Made by a program: the position numbers and the translations under genes. A stretch of DNA of 50,025 nucleotides, taken from Mycobacterium sp. (lineage in GTDB: Bacteria > Actinomycetota > Actinomycetes > Mycobacteriales > Mycobacteriaceae). Location of the stretch: contig JALHRH010000005.1 of NCBI GenBank assembly GCA_022841565.1, forward strand, positions 1-50,025. Reading direction: 5' to 3'. The notes beneath the pieces are model-generated. The model was not told the DNA's origin, searched no databases, and saw nothing but the letters and a program-made list of their open reading frames with translations. Below are positions 6,829 through 14,959 of the stretch, one piece after another; the first letter of the stretch is position 1, and each line of letters starts with the position of its first letter.

Positions 6829-8562
6829 ATGCCTGTCACGGGCATCGGCAACGCTCCGTTCAACAGCATCTGGCCGCGAGCGCCGCGTGGGTTGTGGGCG
6901 TCCTCCACGGGGCCCGCCGCACCGGCCGCGCTCAACGACTGGCAGTTCGACCCTGCCCCGACGACCATCGAGTTCCGGGGTGCCACGCCGACGCTGGTGA
7001 CCGTGGCCGCCACGCCGTGGACGGTGAACGCCCCAACGTACGCGGCCAACGGCGACCTGATCATCGTGGTGCTCATGTCCTCGGGCGCGACCGACTCCGT
7101 CACCGCGTTCACCGGGTTCACTCTGCTGACGACGGTGACCGAGCCCTCGGACGCGGTCATGCACGTCTACTACGCGTTCAGCTCCGGGGCCGAGCCGTCC
7201 ACGTACAGTGTGACCTTCAACACGACCACCGCGGGCATGGCCGCGTGCCTGGTGTACCGCAACGTCGATCAGACCGACCCGTTCTCGGGCACCGCGCTGA
7301 CCTCCACGGGCGCGTCGGCGACCGCCCAGGACTGGGGGCCGTACACCCCCGACGCGAGCAACAGCATGGTCGTGGCGCTCATCGGGTGCGACCCGGCCGC
7401 GACCGGGCTCGCGTTCAACTGGGACACCGGGTGGAAGGGGCGTTTCGGGCAGTCGTCCGGAAGCGCAGCGCACATCACGGCGTTCGACCAGTTGCAGACG
7501 ACTGCCACCGCTGTCTCGCCGGGCGGCGACTTCTCGGCGGCCGAGCCGTCCGTGCAGGTCGTGTTCAGCCTGAACCAGGTCTCGGGGGCCACCAACATCA
7601 CGTGGACGGCCGCCACCTCCACGTACAACTCGGGCACACACGCGGGCGCGTACGGTGGTGCGTGGACCGCCGCCTCGCACACCCGGTCGTCCGCGACCCA
7701 CACCGGACAACTGGGCTCCGCGTGGACCGCAGCCTCGCACACGCGCAGCGCGGGCGTCAGCACCACCACGTTCAGCTCACCGGCCACCCCGGCCACGGTG
7801 ACCATGAACTCGGGCACGCACACCGGGCAGCTGGGCGTGGCCTGGACCACGGCCTCGCACACGCGCGGCGCGGCCACCAGCACCACCTCGATGTCGCAGG
7901 CGTGGACGGCCAGCACCGTGACGTTCAGCTCGGCGGCCAACGCCGTCACCGCCGCAGCCTCGTGGACCGCCGGGTCCGGGACCTGGGGGTCGGGCAACCA
8001 CGAGGGCCAGCAGGTCGTGGCCCAGGACTGGACCGCCGCCTCGCGCGTGCACGGGTCGGGCACGCACACCGGCACCGCAGCCGGTCAGTGGACCGCGTCC
8101 ACCAAGACGCACGGGTCGGGCGACCACGCGCAGTCGCGCGAGTGGCTGGCCGCCTCACACACGCGCAGCGCCGCACCGGCCGTGGCCAAGCTGGACACCG
8201 GGTGGACCGCCGGGTCCGGGACCTGGGGGTCGGGCAACCACACCGCGTCGGTGGACAACACGCAGCCGTGGACGGCCGCCACTATCACGTACAATAGCGC
8301 CACCAACGTGGTGGCAGCCGTGGGCGCGTGGACCGCAGCCTCACACACGCGCGACGCGGCACCCAGCACGGTGGTGGCCAGCTCGCCGTCCACCACGGCC
8401 TCGCACACGCGCGGGGCCGCGCAGAGCACCACGTCCATCACCCTCCAGTGGAACGCTGCTACAGTGGTGTTCAACTCGGGCGTGCACGACTTCACCGGCA
8501 GCACCGGGGGGTCGGGCAACGAGGAGGCCACCAACCGCGTACGACGCCGGAGGCGCATGTAG
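6829..8562 (+). CDS. Tail fibre-like protein with tandem WTAASHTR repeats
   Basis: 577 residues. The first roughly 250 form a globular beta-rich domain (for example VYRNVDQTDPFSG). From about residue 262 to 560 a 20-22-residue unit starting with Trp-Thr-Ala (WTAASHTR, WTAGSGTWGSGNH, WTASTKTHGSG) recurs about a dozen times. The end is strongly basic (RVRRRRRM). The regular Trp/His/Ser pattern suggests a beta-solenoid or fibrous shaft. DNA-level duplication is visible as a 40-bp exact repeat. Likely a tail fibre or surface-binding protein. Confidence 0.75.
   Translation: MPVTGIGNAPFNSIWPRAPRGLWASSTGPAAPAALNDWQFDPAPTTIEFRGATPTLVTVAATPWTVNAPTYAANGDLIIVVLMSSGATDSVTAFTGFTLLTTVTEPSDAVMHVYYAFSSGAEPSTYSVTFNTTTAGMAACLVYRNVDQTDPFSGTALTSTGASATAQDWGPYTPDASNSMVVALIGCDPAATGLAFNWDTGWKGRFGQSSGSAAHITAFDQLQTTATAVSPGGDFSAAEPSVQVVFSLNQVSGATNITWTAATSTYNSGTHAGAYGGAWTAASHTRSSATHTGQLGSAWTAASHTRSAGVSTTTFSSPATPATVTMNSGTHTGQLGVAWTTASHTRGAATSTTSMSQAWTASTVTFSSAANAVTAAASWTAGSGTWGSGNHEGQQVVAQDWTAASRVHGSGTHTGTAAGQWTASTKTHGSGDHAQSREWLAASHTRSAAPAVAKLDTGWTAGSGTWGSGNHTASVDNTQPWTAATITYNSATNVVAAVGAWTAASHTRDAAPSTVVASSPSTTASHTRGAAQSTTSITLQWNAATVVFNSGVHDFTGSTGGSGNEEATNRVRRRRRM
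7962..8241 (+). repeat. 40-bp exact direct repeat inside the repeat-protein gene
   Basis: The sequence at 7962-8001 is repeated exactly at 8202-8241, 240 bp away. Each copy encodes the WTAGSGTWGSGNH unit. Exact identity implies recent duplication or gene conversion within the repeat array. Confidence 0.85.
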
Positions 8563-9023
8563 TGCCAGAGCCCAGGAAGTGCGACAGCTGTCACAAGGTG
8601 TACACGCCCAAGCGCAGCTCGTCCAAGTACTGCTCCACGCAGTGCCGCAGCCGTAGCTACAGCTCCACCCGCACGGGGCGCGAGCGCATCCCCGACGACC
8701 TGCGGCTGAGCGTGCTGGCGCGCGACGGGTTCCGGTGCAGGCTGTGTGGGCACTTCCCGGGCAAGAAGCGCGAGCTGCGCGTGGACCACATCGTGCCCAT
8801 CGAGAAGGGCGGCGCGCCGCTGTCCAGCGACAACCTGTGGACGCTGTGCCACCCGTGTAACTCGGGCAAGTCTGACAAGGACTTCGACGCCTCCACAGCA
8901 CCGCCCGCCAACGTGGTAGACTTGGTGCTCGACGTAACGCCGGACTCGTACCACGAGTGCATCGGCGTGGAGCTGCGTAAGCGCGACGACGACGCTTACG
9001 AGCTGTACATCTACGAGGAGTAA
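8562..9023 (+). CDS. HNH endonuclease next to terminase
   Basis: 153 residues, GTG start overlapping the preceding TAG. The N-terminus holds a small zinc knuckle (CDSCHKVY, then KYCSTQC). The HNH core follows: FRCRLCG, VDHIVPIEKGG, NLWTLCHPCN, with metal-binding Cys pairs and the catalytic His of DHIVP. HNH proteins beside terminase genes are often needed for packaging cuts in long-tailed phages, and this one sits directly upstream of the terminase genes. A free-standing homing endonuclease is the alternative. Confidence 0.88.
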   Translation: MPEPRKCDSCHKVYTPKRSSSKYCSTQCRSRSYSSTRTGRERIPDDLRLSVLARDGFRCRLCGHFPGKKRELRVDHIVPIEKGGAPLSSDNLWTLCHPCNSGKSDKDFDASTAPPANVVDLVLDVTPDSYHECIGVELRKRDDDAYELYIYEE

Positions 9024-9031
9024 GTAGAAAC

Positions 9032-9763
9032 GTGCCCAAGGTCAAGCGGTTGGTGTACTGCCAGGTCTGCAACGAGAAGATGGAGAACCCGGGGCCCAAC
9101 GCCAAGTACTGCGGGGACGCGTGCCGCAAGCAGGCCGAGCGCGAGCGGGCCGAGAACAAGACCGTGTTGCAGAACGCCTCGCTGACCCCCGAGGAGATCA
9201 TGGAGGGCGCGCGCCGCCTGGCCAGCTCCCCGGCCTTCGAGGACGAGGTGCGCGAGGTCATGCGCGAGGAGGTGCGGCGCAGCATCGACCAGTACGCGCG
9301 CGACCGCGTGCTCGGGTTCGTGGAGGGCATGGTGGGCATGCTGCCGATGGCCCTGGTGCAGATCAACCGCGACCTCAACTCCGAGAGCTGGCCCGAGCGC
9401 AAGACCGCGTACGCCATCCTCACCAAGTACCTGATGCCCATGGCCACCATGGGCGACGACAAGGGCGGCGGGCAGAACAACCTGGTGATCCAGATCGGCG
9501 AGTCGCCCACGGCCCAGGAGGCCTTCGAGGCCGACGTGGATGACGCCGAGTACGCCGTGCTGCCCACGGGCGTGGAGCGGTTCGAGGCCACGTGGCCCGT
9601 GTGCTCCGGGTGCGGCAAGCGCGCACACCCCGACAACGTGGTGGAGAAGGCCACGGCCACGTACTGCCGTTCTTGCCTTGCTAGGCAAGAGTACTCGGGA
9701 GACAAGATGCCCGTGGAGGGTGGCCTGAGCGGCCGGGGAAGGCACGCCGACCTCCTTGGGTAA
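9032..9763 (+). CDS. Putative small terminase subunit with zinc motifs
   Basis: 243 residues from GTG 9032. It has an N-terminal zinc knuckle (CQVC, then YCGDACRKQ), a helical middle (residues 55-150) and a C-terminal zinc ribbon (CSGCGK, CRSC). It overlaps the large terminase gene by 8 bp, the usual place of the small subunit. The pattern of cysteine motifs around a helical core resembles DNA-recognition subunits, but the assignment rests mainly on position. The zinc ribbons could equally mark a transcription or packaging regulator. Confidence 0.6.
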   Translation: MPKVKRLVYCQVCNEKMENPGPNAKYCGDACRKQAERERAENKTVLQNASLTPEEIMEGARRLASSPAFEDEVREVMREEVRRSIDQYARDRVLGFVEGMVGMLPMALVQINRDLNSESWPERKTAYAILTKYLMPMATMGDDKGGGQNNLVIQIGESPTAQEAFEADVDDAEYAVLPTGVERFEATWPVCSGCGKRAHPDNVVEKATATYCRSCLARQEYSGDKMPVEGGLSGRGRHADLLG

Positions 9764-11243
9764 GGTCGTCGTCCCATACACACCGTTCCCGGTCCACGTA
9801 GGGTTCCACGCCACCGCCGCCCGTGAGAAGTGGGGCGTCGGGGCCGTGGGCTCGGGCAAGACCATCGCGCTGTGTGGCGACGCGCTGCGGTTCGGGCTGT
9901 ACAAGCAGCCCGGCAGCCGTATCATGATCAGCCGCGCCACGGTGCCCGCGCTGCGCGACTCCACCGAGTCCGAGTTCGTGGCCCTGATCAGCACGCCGCC
10001 CGACGAGGACGAGTGGTTCAACGACGACAACCCCACGACGCTGTGGGACCTGTGCAAGGTGCGCATGGGCGGCGGTCACATGGACCGGCTGTACACGCCC
10101 AACGGCACCGAGTACATGTTCCGGTCGCTGGACAACTGGCGCAAGCTGATGTCGTACAACCTGGCGTACATCGGGATCGACGAGGCCTCCGAGCTGCCCG
10201 ACGCAGAGACCTACCTGGCGCTGACCACCCGTCTGCGGCAGCGGTTCCCCACGCCCGCAGCCCGCAAGCTGCGCACGCGGTGGGAGCACACGCCCATCCA
10301 GCAGATGGCCGTGGTGAGCAACCCCAACGGCCACGACTGGCTGTGGGAGCTGTTCGTGAACTCGCCCACGGTCAACCGCCGGTACTTCACGTCCACCAGC
10401 TTCGACAACCCCACGCTGTACGAGCCCGACGGGTCACCATCGGCGTACCTCAAGTCGCTGCTGACCATGCCGCCCGTGTGGGTGGAGCGGTTCGTGTTCT
10501 GTAGCTTCGACGCGTTCGAGGGGCAGATCTACGACTTCAACTACGAGCGGCACGTGTCCAAGACCCACTTCACGCCCCCGGACGACTGGGACCGTGGGAT
10601 GGGCATGGACTGGGGAATCCGCAACCCTACCGCCATCGGGTGGTGGGCCAAGGATCCAGATTCTGGAATCTGGCACAAGTACCGCGAGTGGCAGAGCTAC
10701 GACCCCACCGACCCCATCGCGCGTGCCACGGCCACCAGCCCCACGGTGGCGTACGTGTCCAGCGTCATCAAGCGGCTGGAGGGCGGGGAGAAGATCAAGT
10801 GGCGCGCGGCGGGGCCGGACGTGTGGCGTCGCCAGACGGGTGACATGGACCACCGCACCATCGAGTACTACTTCGCCCGCAACGGCATCTACTTCACGCC
10901 GGGCGCGCCCGACTACAGCTCACGTATCAACGCGGTCAACACGCTGCTGGCCACGGACAAGATCCGGTTCAGCCCTGACTGTGTGATGTCACACACCGCG
11001 TACCAGCAGTACCGGTGGAAGGACTTGAAGGTGAACCGGGGTGAGGTGGATCAGCCCGAGACCCCGCGTAAGAAGGACGACCACATCATCGACGCGGACC
11101 AGTACCTGTTCACGCTGTTCACCAACGGCGCGCCGCCGCCCACCCCCAAGGCCGAGTTCTCGTACGACCAGCACATCAAGCGTCAAATCCAACAGCAGGT
11201 TGCACGTCACGGTGCTAAGCGTTCCGGCATCGGGCCCGAGTAA
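9756..11243 (+). CDS. terL: Terminase large subunit
   Basis: 495 residues, TTG start overlapping the previous gene. It is the ATPase and nuclease that packages DNA into the prohead. Walker A is GAVGSGKT (29-36). Walker B is YIGIDEASEL, with D142 and E143. The nuclease domain has GMDWGIRNPTAIGWW, with D285 as the first acidic residue, and a late DHIIDADQYL carrying further acidic residues. Length is normal for the family. It is followed by an extended -10 promoter and the portal module. Confidence 0.95.
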   Translation: MGKVVVPYTPFPVHVGFHATAAREKWGVGAVGSGKTIALCGDALRFGLYKQPGSRIMISRATVPALRDSTESEFVALISTPPDEDEWFNDDNPTTLWDLCKVRMGGGHMDRLYTPNGTEYMFRSLDNWRKLMSYNLAYIGIDEASELPDAETYLALTTRLRQRFPTPAARKLRTRWEHTPIQQMAVVSNPNGHDWLWELFVNSPTVNRRYFTSTSFDNPTLYEPDGSPSAYLKSLLTMPPVWVERFVFCSFDAFEGQIYDFNYERHVSKTHFTPPDDWDRGMGMDWGIRNPTAIGWWAKDPDSGIWHKYREWQSYDPTDPIARATATSPTVAYVSSVIKRLEGGEKIKWRAAGPDVWRRQTGDMDHRTIEYYFARNGIYFTPGAPDYSSRINAVNTLLATDKIRFSPDCVMSHTAYQQYRWKDLKVNRGEVDQPETPRKKDDHIIDADQYLFTLFTNGAPPPTPKAEFSYDQHIKRQIQQQVARHGAKRSGIGPE

Positions 11244-11254
11244 TCTGCTAAGAT
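11244..11254 (+). promoter_or_regulatory. Extended -10 promoter close to start at 11263
   Basis: TCTGC-TAAGAT ends 8 bases before ATG 11263, so transcripts would begin almost at the ATG. AGGAAA overlaps the end of the -10 box and could act as ribosome site on read-through mRNA. Confidence 0.45.
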
Positions 11255-11262
11255 AGGAAACC

Positions 11263-11598
11263 ATGACCCAGAGTGACATCGCACACGCAGTGGACGTGAA
11301 CCCCGACCCCGAGGTCTCGGAGTGCCCCGCCACGGGGCTCATCGAGCCCGGGGTCGTTTTCCCCCATGCCCCCAACCCGCTGATGCTCAGCACGCTGTTC
11401 CTGAGCAAGACGGCCATCAACGAGGCCTTCGCCGTGCTGTACGACGTGCCGGTGAAGAACCTCCCCAAGCTGCTCAAGGCCAACGACGGCCTCAAGGAGG
11501 CTCAGGTGCGCATCAAGGAGCTGGAGGCCGAGCTGGCCAAGTGGGCGACGTGGCGTGACAAGGCCGAGGACATCGGCCTCGTGGTGACGCCCATCTAA
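11263..11598 (+). CDS. Hypothetical protein between terminase and portal
   Basis: 111 residues. The N-terminal half is Pro-rich. The C-terminal half (LKEAQVRIKELEAELAKW) is a clear coiled coil. The stop overlaps the portal ATG. Position suggests a head-assembly accessory protein, but no family is recognised. Confidence 0.72.
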   Translation: MTQSDIAHAVDVNPDPEVSECPATGLIEPGVVFPHAPNPLMLSTLFLSKTAINEAFAVLYDVPVKNLPKLLKANDGLKEAQVRIKELEAELAKWATWRDKAEDIGLVVTPI

Positions 11599-13538
11599 TG
11601 GCCAGGCCTCGCCGCCAGGGCATCCAGGACCCGCGCAAGCGCGCGCTCGGCCACAGCGAGCTGATCCAGCGGCTGGAGGACTCACGCCGCGTGCGCCGGT
11701 GGTTCGAGCGCGACTGGTCGCTCAACATGAGCTACCTGGCGAACGAGCCGTACGTCGGGTTCAGCATCGAGAACGGACGCCTGGTGGACCGCGTGGCCGA
11801 CGACGGCGCTGTTCGCACCAAGAACAACGTGCTGGCCAAGGCGAACCGCACCGAGCGGGCCAAGATCCTGCGGCAGACCCCCAAGGCCATCGCCCTCCCC
11901 GCCCGCGACAGCATGGACGACCTCCACATGGCGCGCATGCTCAACAGCTGGTTCGACCAGCTGTCGTGGGACTGGCGGCTGGACAGCGCCATGCGCTCGG
12001 CCACGTGGTGGGTGACCGCCACGGGCAACTGCTTCCCCAAGACGTACTGGGACAACGGGCGCGTCGCTCCCTGGCTGGACATCTGCTCCCCGTACGAAAT
12101 CTTCCCCGACCCGTTCGCGCGCAAGTTCTCCGAGGCCCGGTGGGTCATCCACTCGCGGTTCTACGACGAGGAGACCGCGTGGGACCTGTACGCGGACTAC
12201 CCCAAGTCCAAGGTGGAGCACCTCAAGATCACGGGGACCCAGGACGTCAACGCCCTGGAGCACCGGCTGGTCTCGGCCATCGGGGTCAACATCGGGCAGT
12301 CGCAGCGCCCCAACCTTGAGGGCGTGCTGACGCACGAGTACTGGCAGCCGCCGACCAAGACCAACCCCGACGGCCGGTTCGTGGTGTTCACGCCGTCGGG
12401 CATCGTGATCGACCAGGAGTACCCGTACCAGCACGGGCAGCTGCCCTTCGCCCACTACGGGTCGGTGGAGCGCGCCTCCACGCTGTGGTACGCCTCCTCG
12501 CTGGACTTCGGCGCGCGCGACCTTCAAGACGAGCTGAACCGCGCCGAGTCGCAGATGATCGAGAACCGCAACATGTCCAACGGCAAGTGGTTCCTGCCCG
12601 GCGGGCTGGAGCTGGAGGAGCTGCCCGACGCGAAGCCGCGCCAGGTCCTCAAGGCGCTGGACGGCAGCAACCCCAACCTGGAGCCCAAGCTGATCCAGGT
12701 GGACACGCTGCCTGCGTGGGTCGGCGGCGAGCCGGGCCGCATCAAGGACATGATCCTCGACGTGCTTGGCCAGCACGAAGTGTCACACGGCTCGGTCCCC
12801 GGGCGCGTGGAGTCGGGACAGGCCATCCAGCTGCTCCAGGAGTCGGACGACTCCGTGGTCAAGGACGCCATCCACTCCCGCGATGAGGCGCTGTCGCGCG
12901 TGTTCTGGCAGGCCTCCGCGCTGCTCAAGCAGTTCGGTGACCCGCAGACCCTGATCCGCACGTGGGACGACGACGGCGTGGTCGACGTGCAGACCTTCAA
13001 GACCGACCAGATCAACCTGGACTTCCAGGTCCGCGTGCAGTCCACGGACGCGCTGCCCAACTCGGTGGCGGGTAAGTTCGACCGGGTGCTCAACCTGGTG
13101 CAGTACAAGGTCATCACCGAGGCCGAGGCCCGCGAGCTGCTGGACCTCACCAAGGCCGACCCCAGCCTGGACCTGACCGTGGCCGCCCGCACCCGGGCGT
13201 GGCGCGACCTCCAGTACCTCAAGGCCGGGACCATCGTGGAGCCGCGCGAGTGGGCCAACCACGACGTGAACATCAAGACGGTCGAGCAGTACATGAACAC
13301 CATCGAGTTTGATCGCCTGGACAAGGAGATCCAGGACAAGATGGAGTTCTACCGCGACCAGAACTACCAGCTGCGCTTGCAGCGGATTCAGGAGGAGGCG
13401 CAGGTTGCGATGGCCGCGCAGGGCGGGGCTCCCCCGCAGGGCGGCCCGGCACCCGAGGGGGCTCCCCCCGAGGGCGCGGTCGCTGAGCCTGCGCCGCCTC
13501 CCCCCGACACCCAGGGCCCCGCGCCCGTGACAGGATAG
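11598..13538 (+). CDS. Portal protein (podovirus-type)
   Basis: 646 residues, ATG overlapping the preceding TAA. It lies between terminase and scaffold/capsid genes, the invariable site of the portal. Length fits podovirus portals. Features include an N-terminal helical region with EDSRRVRRWFERDW, a body with RDLQDELNRAESQMIENRN, and a disordered C-terminus rich in Pro, Gly and Ala (last 55 residues). The dodecameric portal forms the DNA entry channel and docks terminase and connector. Assigned from order, size and general portal-like composition. Confidence 0.87.
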   Translation: MARPRRQGIQDPRKRALGHSELIQRLEDSRRVRRWFERDWSLNMSYLANEPYVGFSIENGRLVDRVADDGAVRTKNNVLAKANRTERAKILRQTPKAIALPARDSMDDLHMARMLNSWFDQLSWDWRLDSAMRSATWWVTATGNCFPKTYWDNGRVAPWLDICSPYEIFPDPFARKFSEARWVIHSRFYDEETAWDLYADYPKSKVEHLKITGTQDVNALEHRLVSAIGVNIGQSQRPNLEGVLTHEYWQPPTKTNPDGRFVVFTPSGIVIDQEYPYQHGQLPFAHYGSVERASTLWYASSLDFGARDLQDELNRAESQMIENRNMSNGKWFLPGGLELEELPDAKPRQVLKALDGSNPNLEPKLIQVDTLPAWVGGEPGRIKDMILDVLGQHEVSHGSVPGRVESGQAIQLLQESDDSVVKDAIHSRDEALSRVFWQASALLKQFGDPQTLIRTWDDDGVVDVQTFKTDQINLDFQVRVQSTDALPNSVAGKFDRVLNLVQYKVITEAEARELLDLTKADPSLDLTVAARTRAWRDLQYLKAGTIVEPREWANHDVNIKTVEQYMNTIEFDRLDKEIQDKMEFYRDQNYQLRLQRIQEEAQVAMAAQGGAPPQGGPAPEGAPPEGAVAEPAPPPPDTQGPAPVTG

Positions 13539-13546
13539 GAGACACC

Positions 13547-13984
13547 ATGGGTACCAACGCTCTCCCGCAGGCAGCCATGGGCGACCCTGGGTTCCAGAAG
13601 GCCGCCGACCAGGCGTCCCAGGGCCTGGCCATGATGCTCAAGCTGTGCCACAAGTCCAACCCCGAGTCCCCGCTGTGTGACGTGCTCACGCAGATGGTCA
13701 AGGCCGTGGGCGACATCGAGAACGACTACGAGTCGGGCGGCCAGGGCGGCGACCCGATGAGCGCGCTGCCCGCCGAGGACCCGTCCGCCATGGGCGACCC
13801 GGCCGCGATGGGCGGCGACCCCGCTGCCATGGGGGGCGAGCCCCCGATGGACCCGGGGATGGAGGACCCGATGGCGATGCAGCAGCCGCCGTCTGACATG
13901 GGGCCCGGCCCGGGTGGCGACTTCGCCCAGGCCGCCGCCGACACCCAGGCCATGATGCAGGCCGCCAAGAAGCGCCAGAGCTAG
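13547..13984 (+). CDS. Hypothetical Met/Gly/Pro-rich protein in head module
   Basis: 145 residues with TAGGAGA before the ATG. The first 60 residues are helical. The rest is low complexity with repeated MGGDPAAMGG-type units and an acidic Met/Pro-rich stretch, so largely disordered. It lies between portal and scaffold genes. A head-assembly accessory or second scaffolding component is plausible but unproven. Confidence 0.7.
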   Translation: MGTNALPQAAMGDPGFQKAADQASQGLAMMLKLCHKSNPESPLCDVLTQMVKAVGDIENDYESGGQGGDPMSALPAEDPSAMGDPAAMGGDPAAMGGEPPMDPGMEDPMAMQQPPSDMGPGPGGDFAQAAADTQAMMQAAKKRQS

Positions 13985-13991
13985 GAGATAC

Positions 13992-14819
13992 ATGAGCACC
14001 AACGCTGCACCGGCCCCCGAGGCCGCAGAGGTCGAGGCTCCCGAGGTCGAGGCCCCGGAGACCCCCGCCAAGCCGGAACCCAAGAAGGACGCCAAGCCAG
14101 CCGCGAAGCAGGCCAAGCCCGCCGCCAAGGCCAAGGGCCCGTCCCCGTGGGACGCCGAGCTGGACGAGCGCGGGATCACCGACCCCACCGTCCGCGAGTA
14201 CCTGTCCGAGAAGCAGGGGTACATCACGCAGACCGAGCAGCGCGCCGCTCAGTTCGAGCAGCTGTTCGACGCTGGCGACGGGTCGGACCCCGTGCAGACC
14301 GCGTCCATCGCGGCCAACGTGATGCGCGGGCTGTCCTCCGACCCGGTGAACACCATCGCGCAGATCGTGGAGGTGCTGGCCGAGGCTGGCATCACCCCCG
14401 AGGAGGTCGCGGCCACCATCCTGGGAGGCGACCCTGCCGACCTTGAGGTGGACATCAGCGACCCCACGGAGGCCGACCCGCTGGCCGACGACCCGCGCCT
14501 CCAGTTCATCGAGCAGCAGATGGCCAAGCAGCAGCAGGAGCAGGCCGACCAGGCGTACGAGCACGTGTGCAAGCAGATCGAGGCCACGCACTACGGGTTC
14601 CAGCAGAACGTGTTCGACCGGTACGTGCTCGCCGAGGACGGCGACATCGAGGCCGCGTACAACGCGTACAAGCAGGACTTCCCGCCGCAGCAGCGCCCGC
14701 CCGCGCCGCCTGTGTCGGGGGCTGGCGGCCCGCCGCCCGCGCCGCAGAAGAAGTACGGATCGCTGGACGACGCCATCGGGGACTTCCTCTCCGAGGACAA
14801 GGCCGCGTTCGGTAGGTAA
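13992..14819 (+). CDS. Capsid scaffolding protein
   Basis: 275 residues, TAGGAGATAC before ATG. The N-terminus is Ala/Pro/Lys/Glu-rich and disordered. The middle is acidic and helical (residues 90-200). A Pro-rich linker leads to a C-terminal segment, SLDDAIGDFLSEDKAAFGR, suited to binding the capsid protein. This architecture and its position immediately before the major capsid gene fit podovirus scaffolds, which are removed during maturation. Confidence 0.8.
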   Translation: MSTNAAPAPEAAEVEAPEVEAPETPAKPEPKKDAKPAAKQAKPAAKAKGPSPWDAELDERGITDPTVREYLSEKQGYITQTEQRAAQFEQLFDAGDGSDPVQTASIAANVMRGLSSDPVNTIAQIVEVLAEAGITPEEVAATILGGDPADLEVDISDPTEADPLADDPRLQFIEQQMAKQQQEQADQAYEHVCKQIEATHYGFQQNVFDRYVLAEDGDIEAAYNAYKQDFPPQQRPPAPPVSGAGGPPPAPQKKYGSLDDAIGDFLSEDKAAFGR

Positions 14820-14823
14820 CAAC

Positions 14824-14834
14824 TGTGCTATACT
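14824..14834 (+). promoter_or_regulatory. Extended -10 promoter of the capsid gene
   Basis: TGTGC-TATACT lies five bases after the scaffold stop. Transcription would start near 14841 and produce a leader of about 120 nt with a strong ribosome site (GGAAGGAGGTGA) before ATG 14960. A separate capsid promoter fits the need for high expression. Confidence 0.65.
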
Positions 14835-14860
14835 GCGCCTTGACCAAGGGCCAAGGCGCA
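14834..14860. promoter_or_regulatory. Inverted repeat over the capsid transcription start
   Basis: TGCGCCTTG and CAAGGCGCA form 9-bp arms around a 9-base loop. An inner CAAGG (14845-14849) offers an alternative partner for CCTTG. The predicted start (about 14841) lies within the left arm. The full hairpin therefore forms only in read-through RNA, while on DNA it could be an operator. Confidence 0.6.
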
Positions 14861-14959
14861 AGTACAGCCCGACGGCGTTTAGTGGAACAGCCCACGAGGC
14901 CAAGACCCCGACGCTCCATCAGTTACATCACCCAACTACACGGAAGGAGGTGAGAGTCA

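Noticed and set aside
7612..8500. CRISPR-like periodic repeats
   Set aside because: The periodicity is codon-phased within one gene and the units are degenerate protein repeats, not identical repeats with unique spacers.
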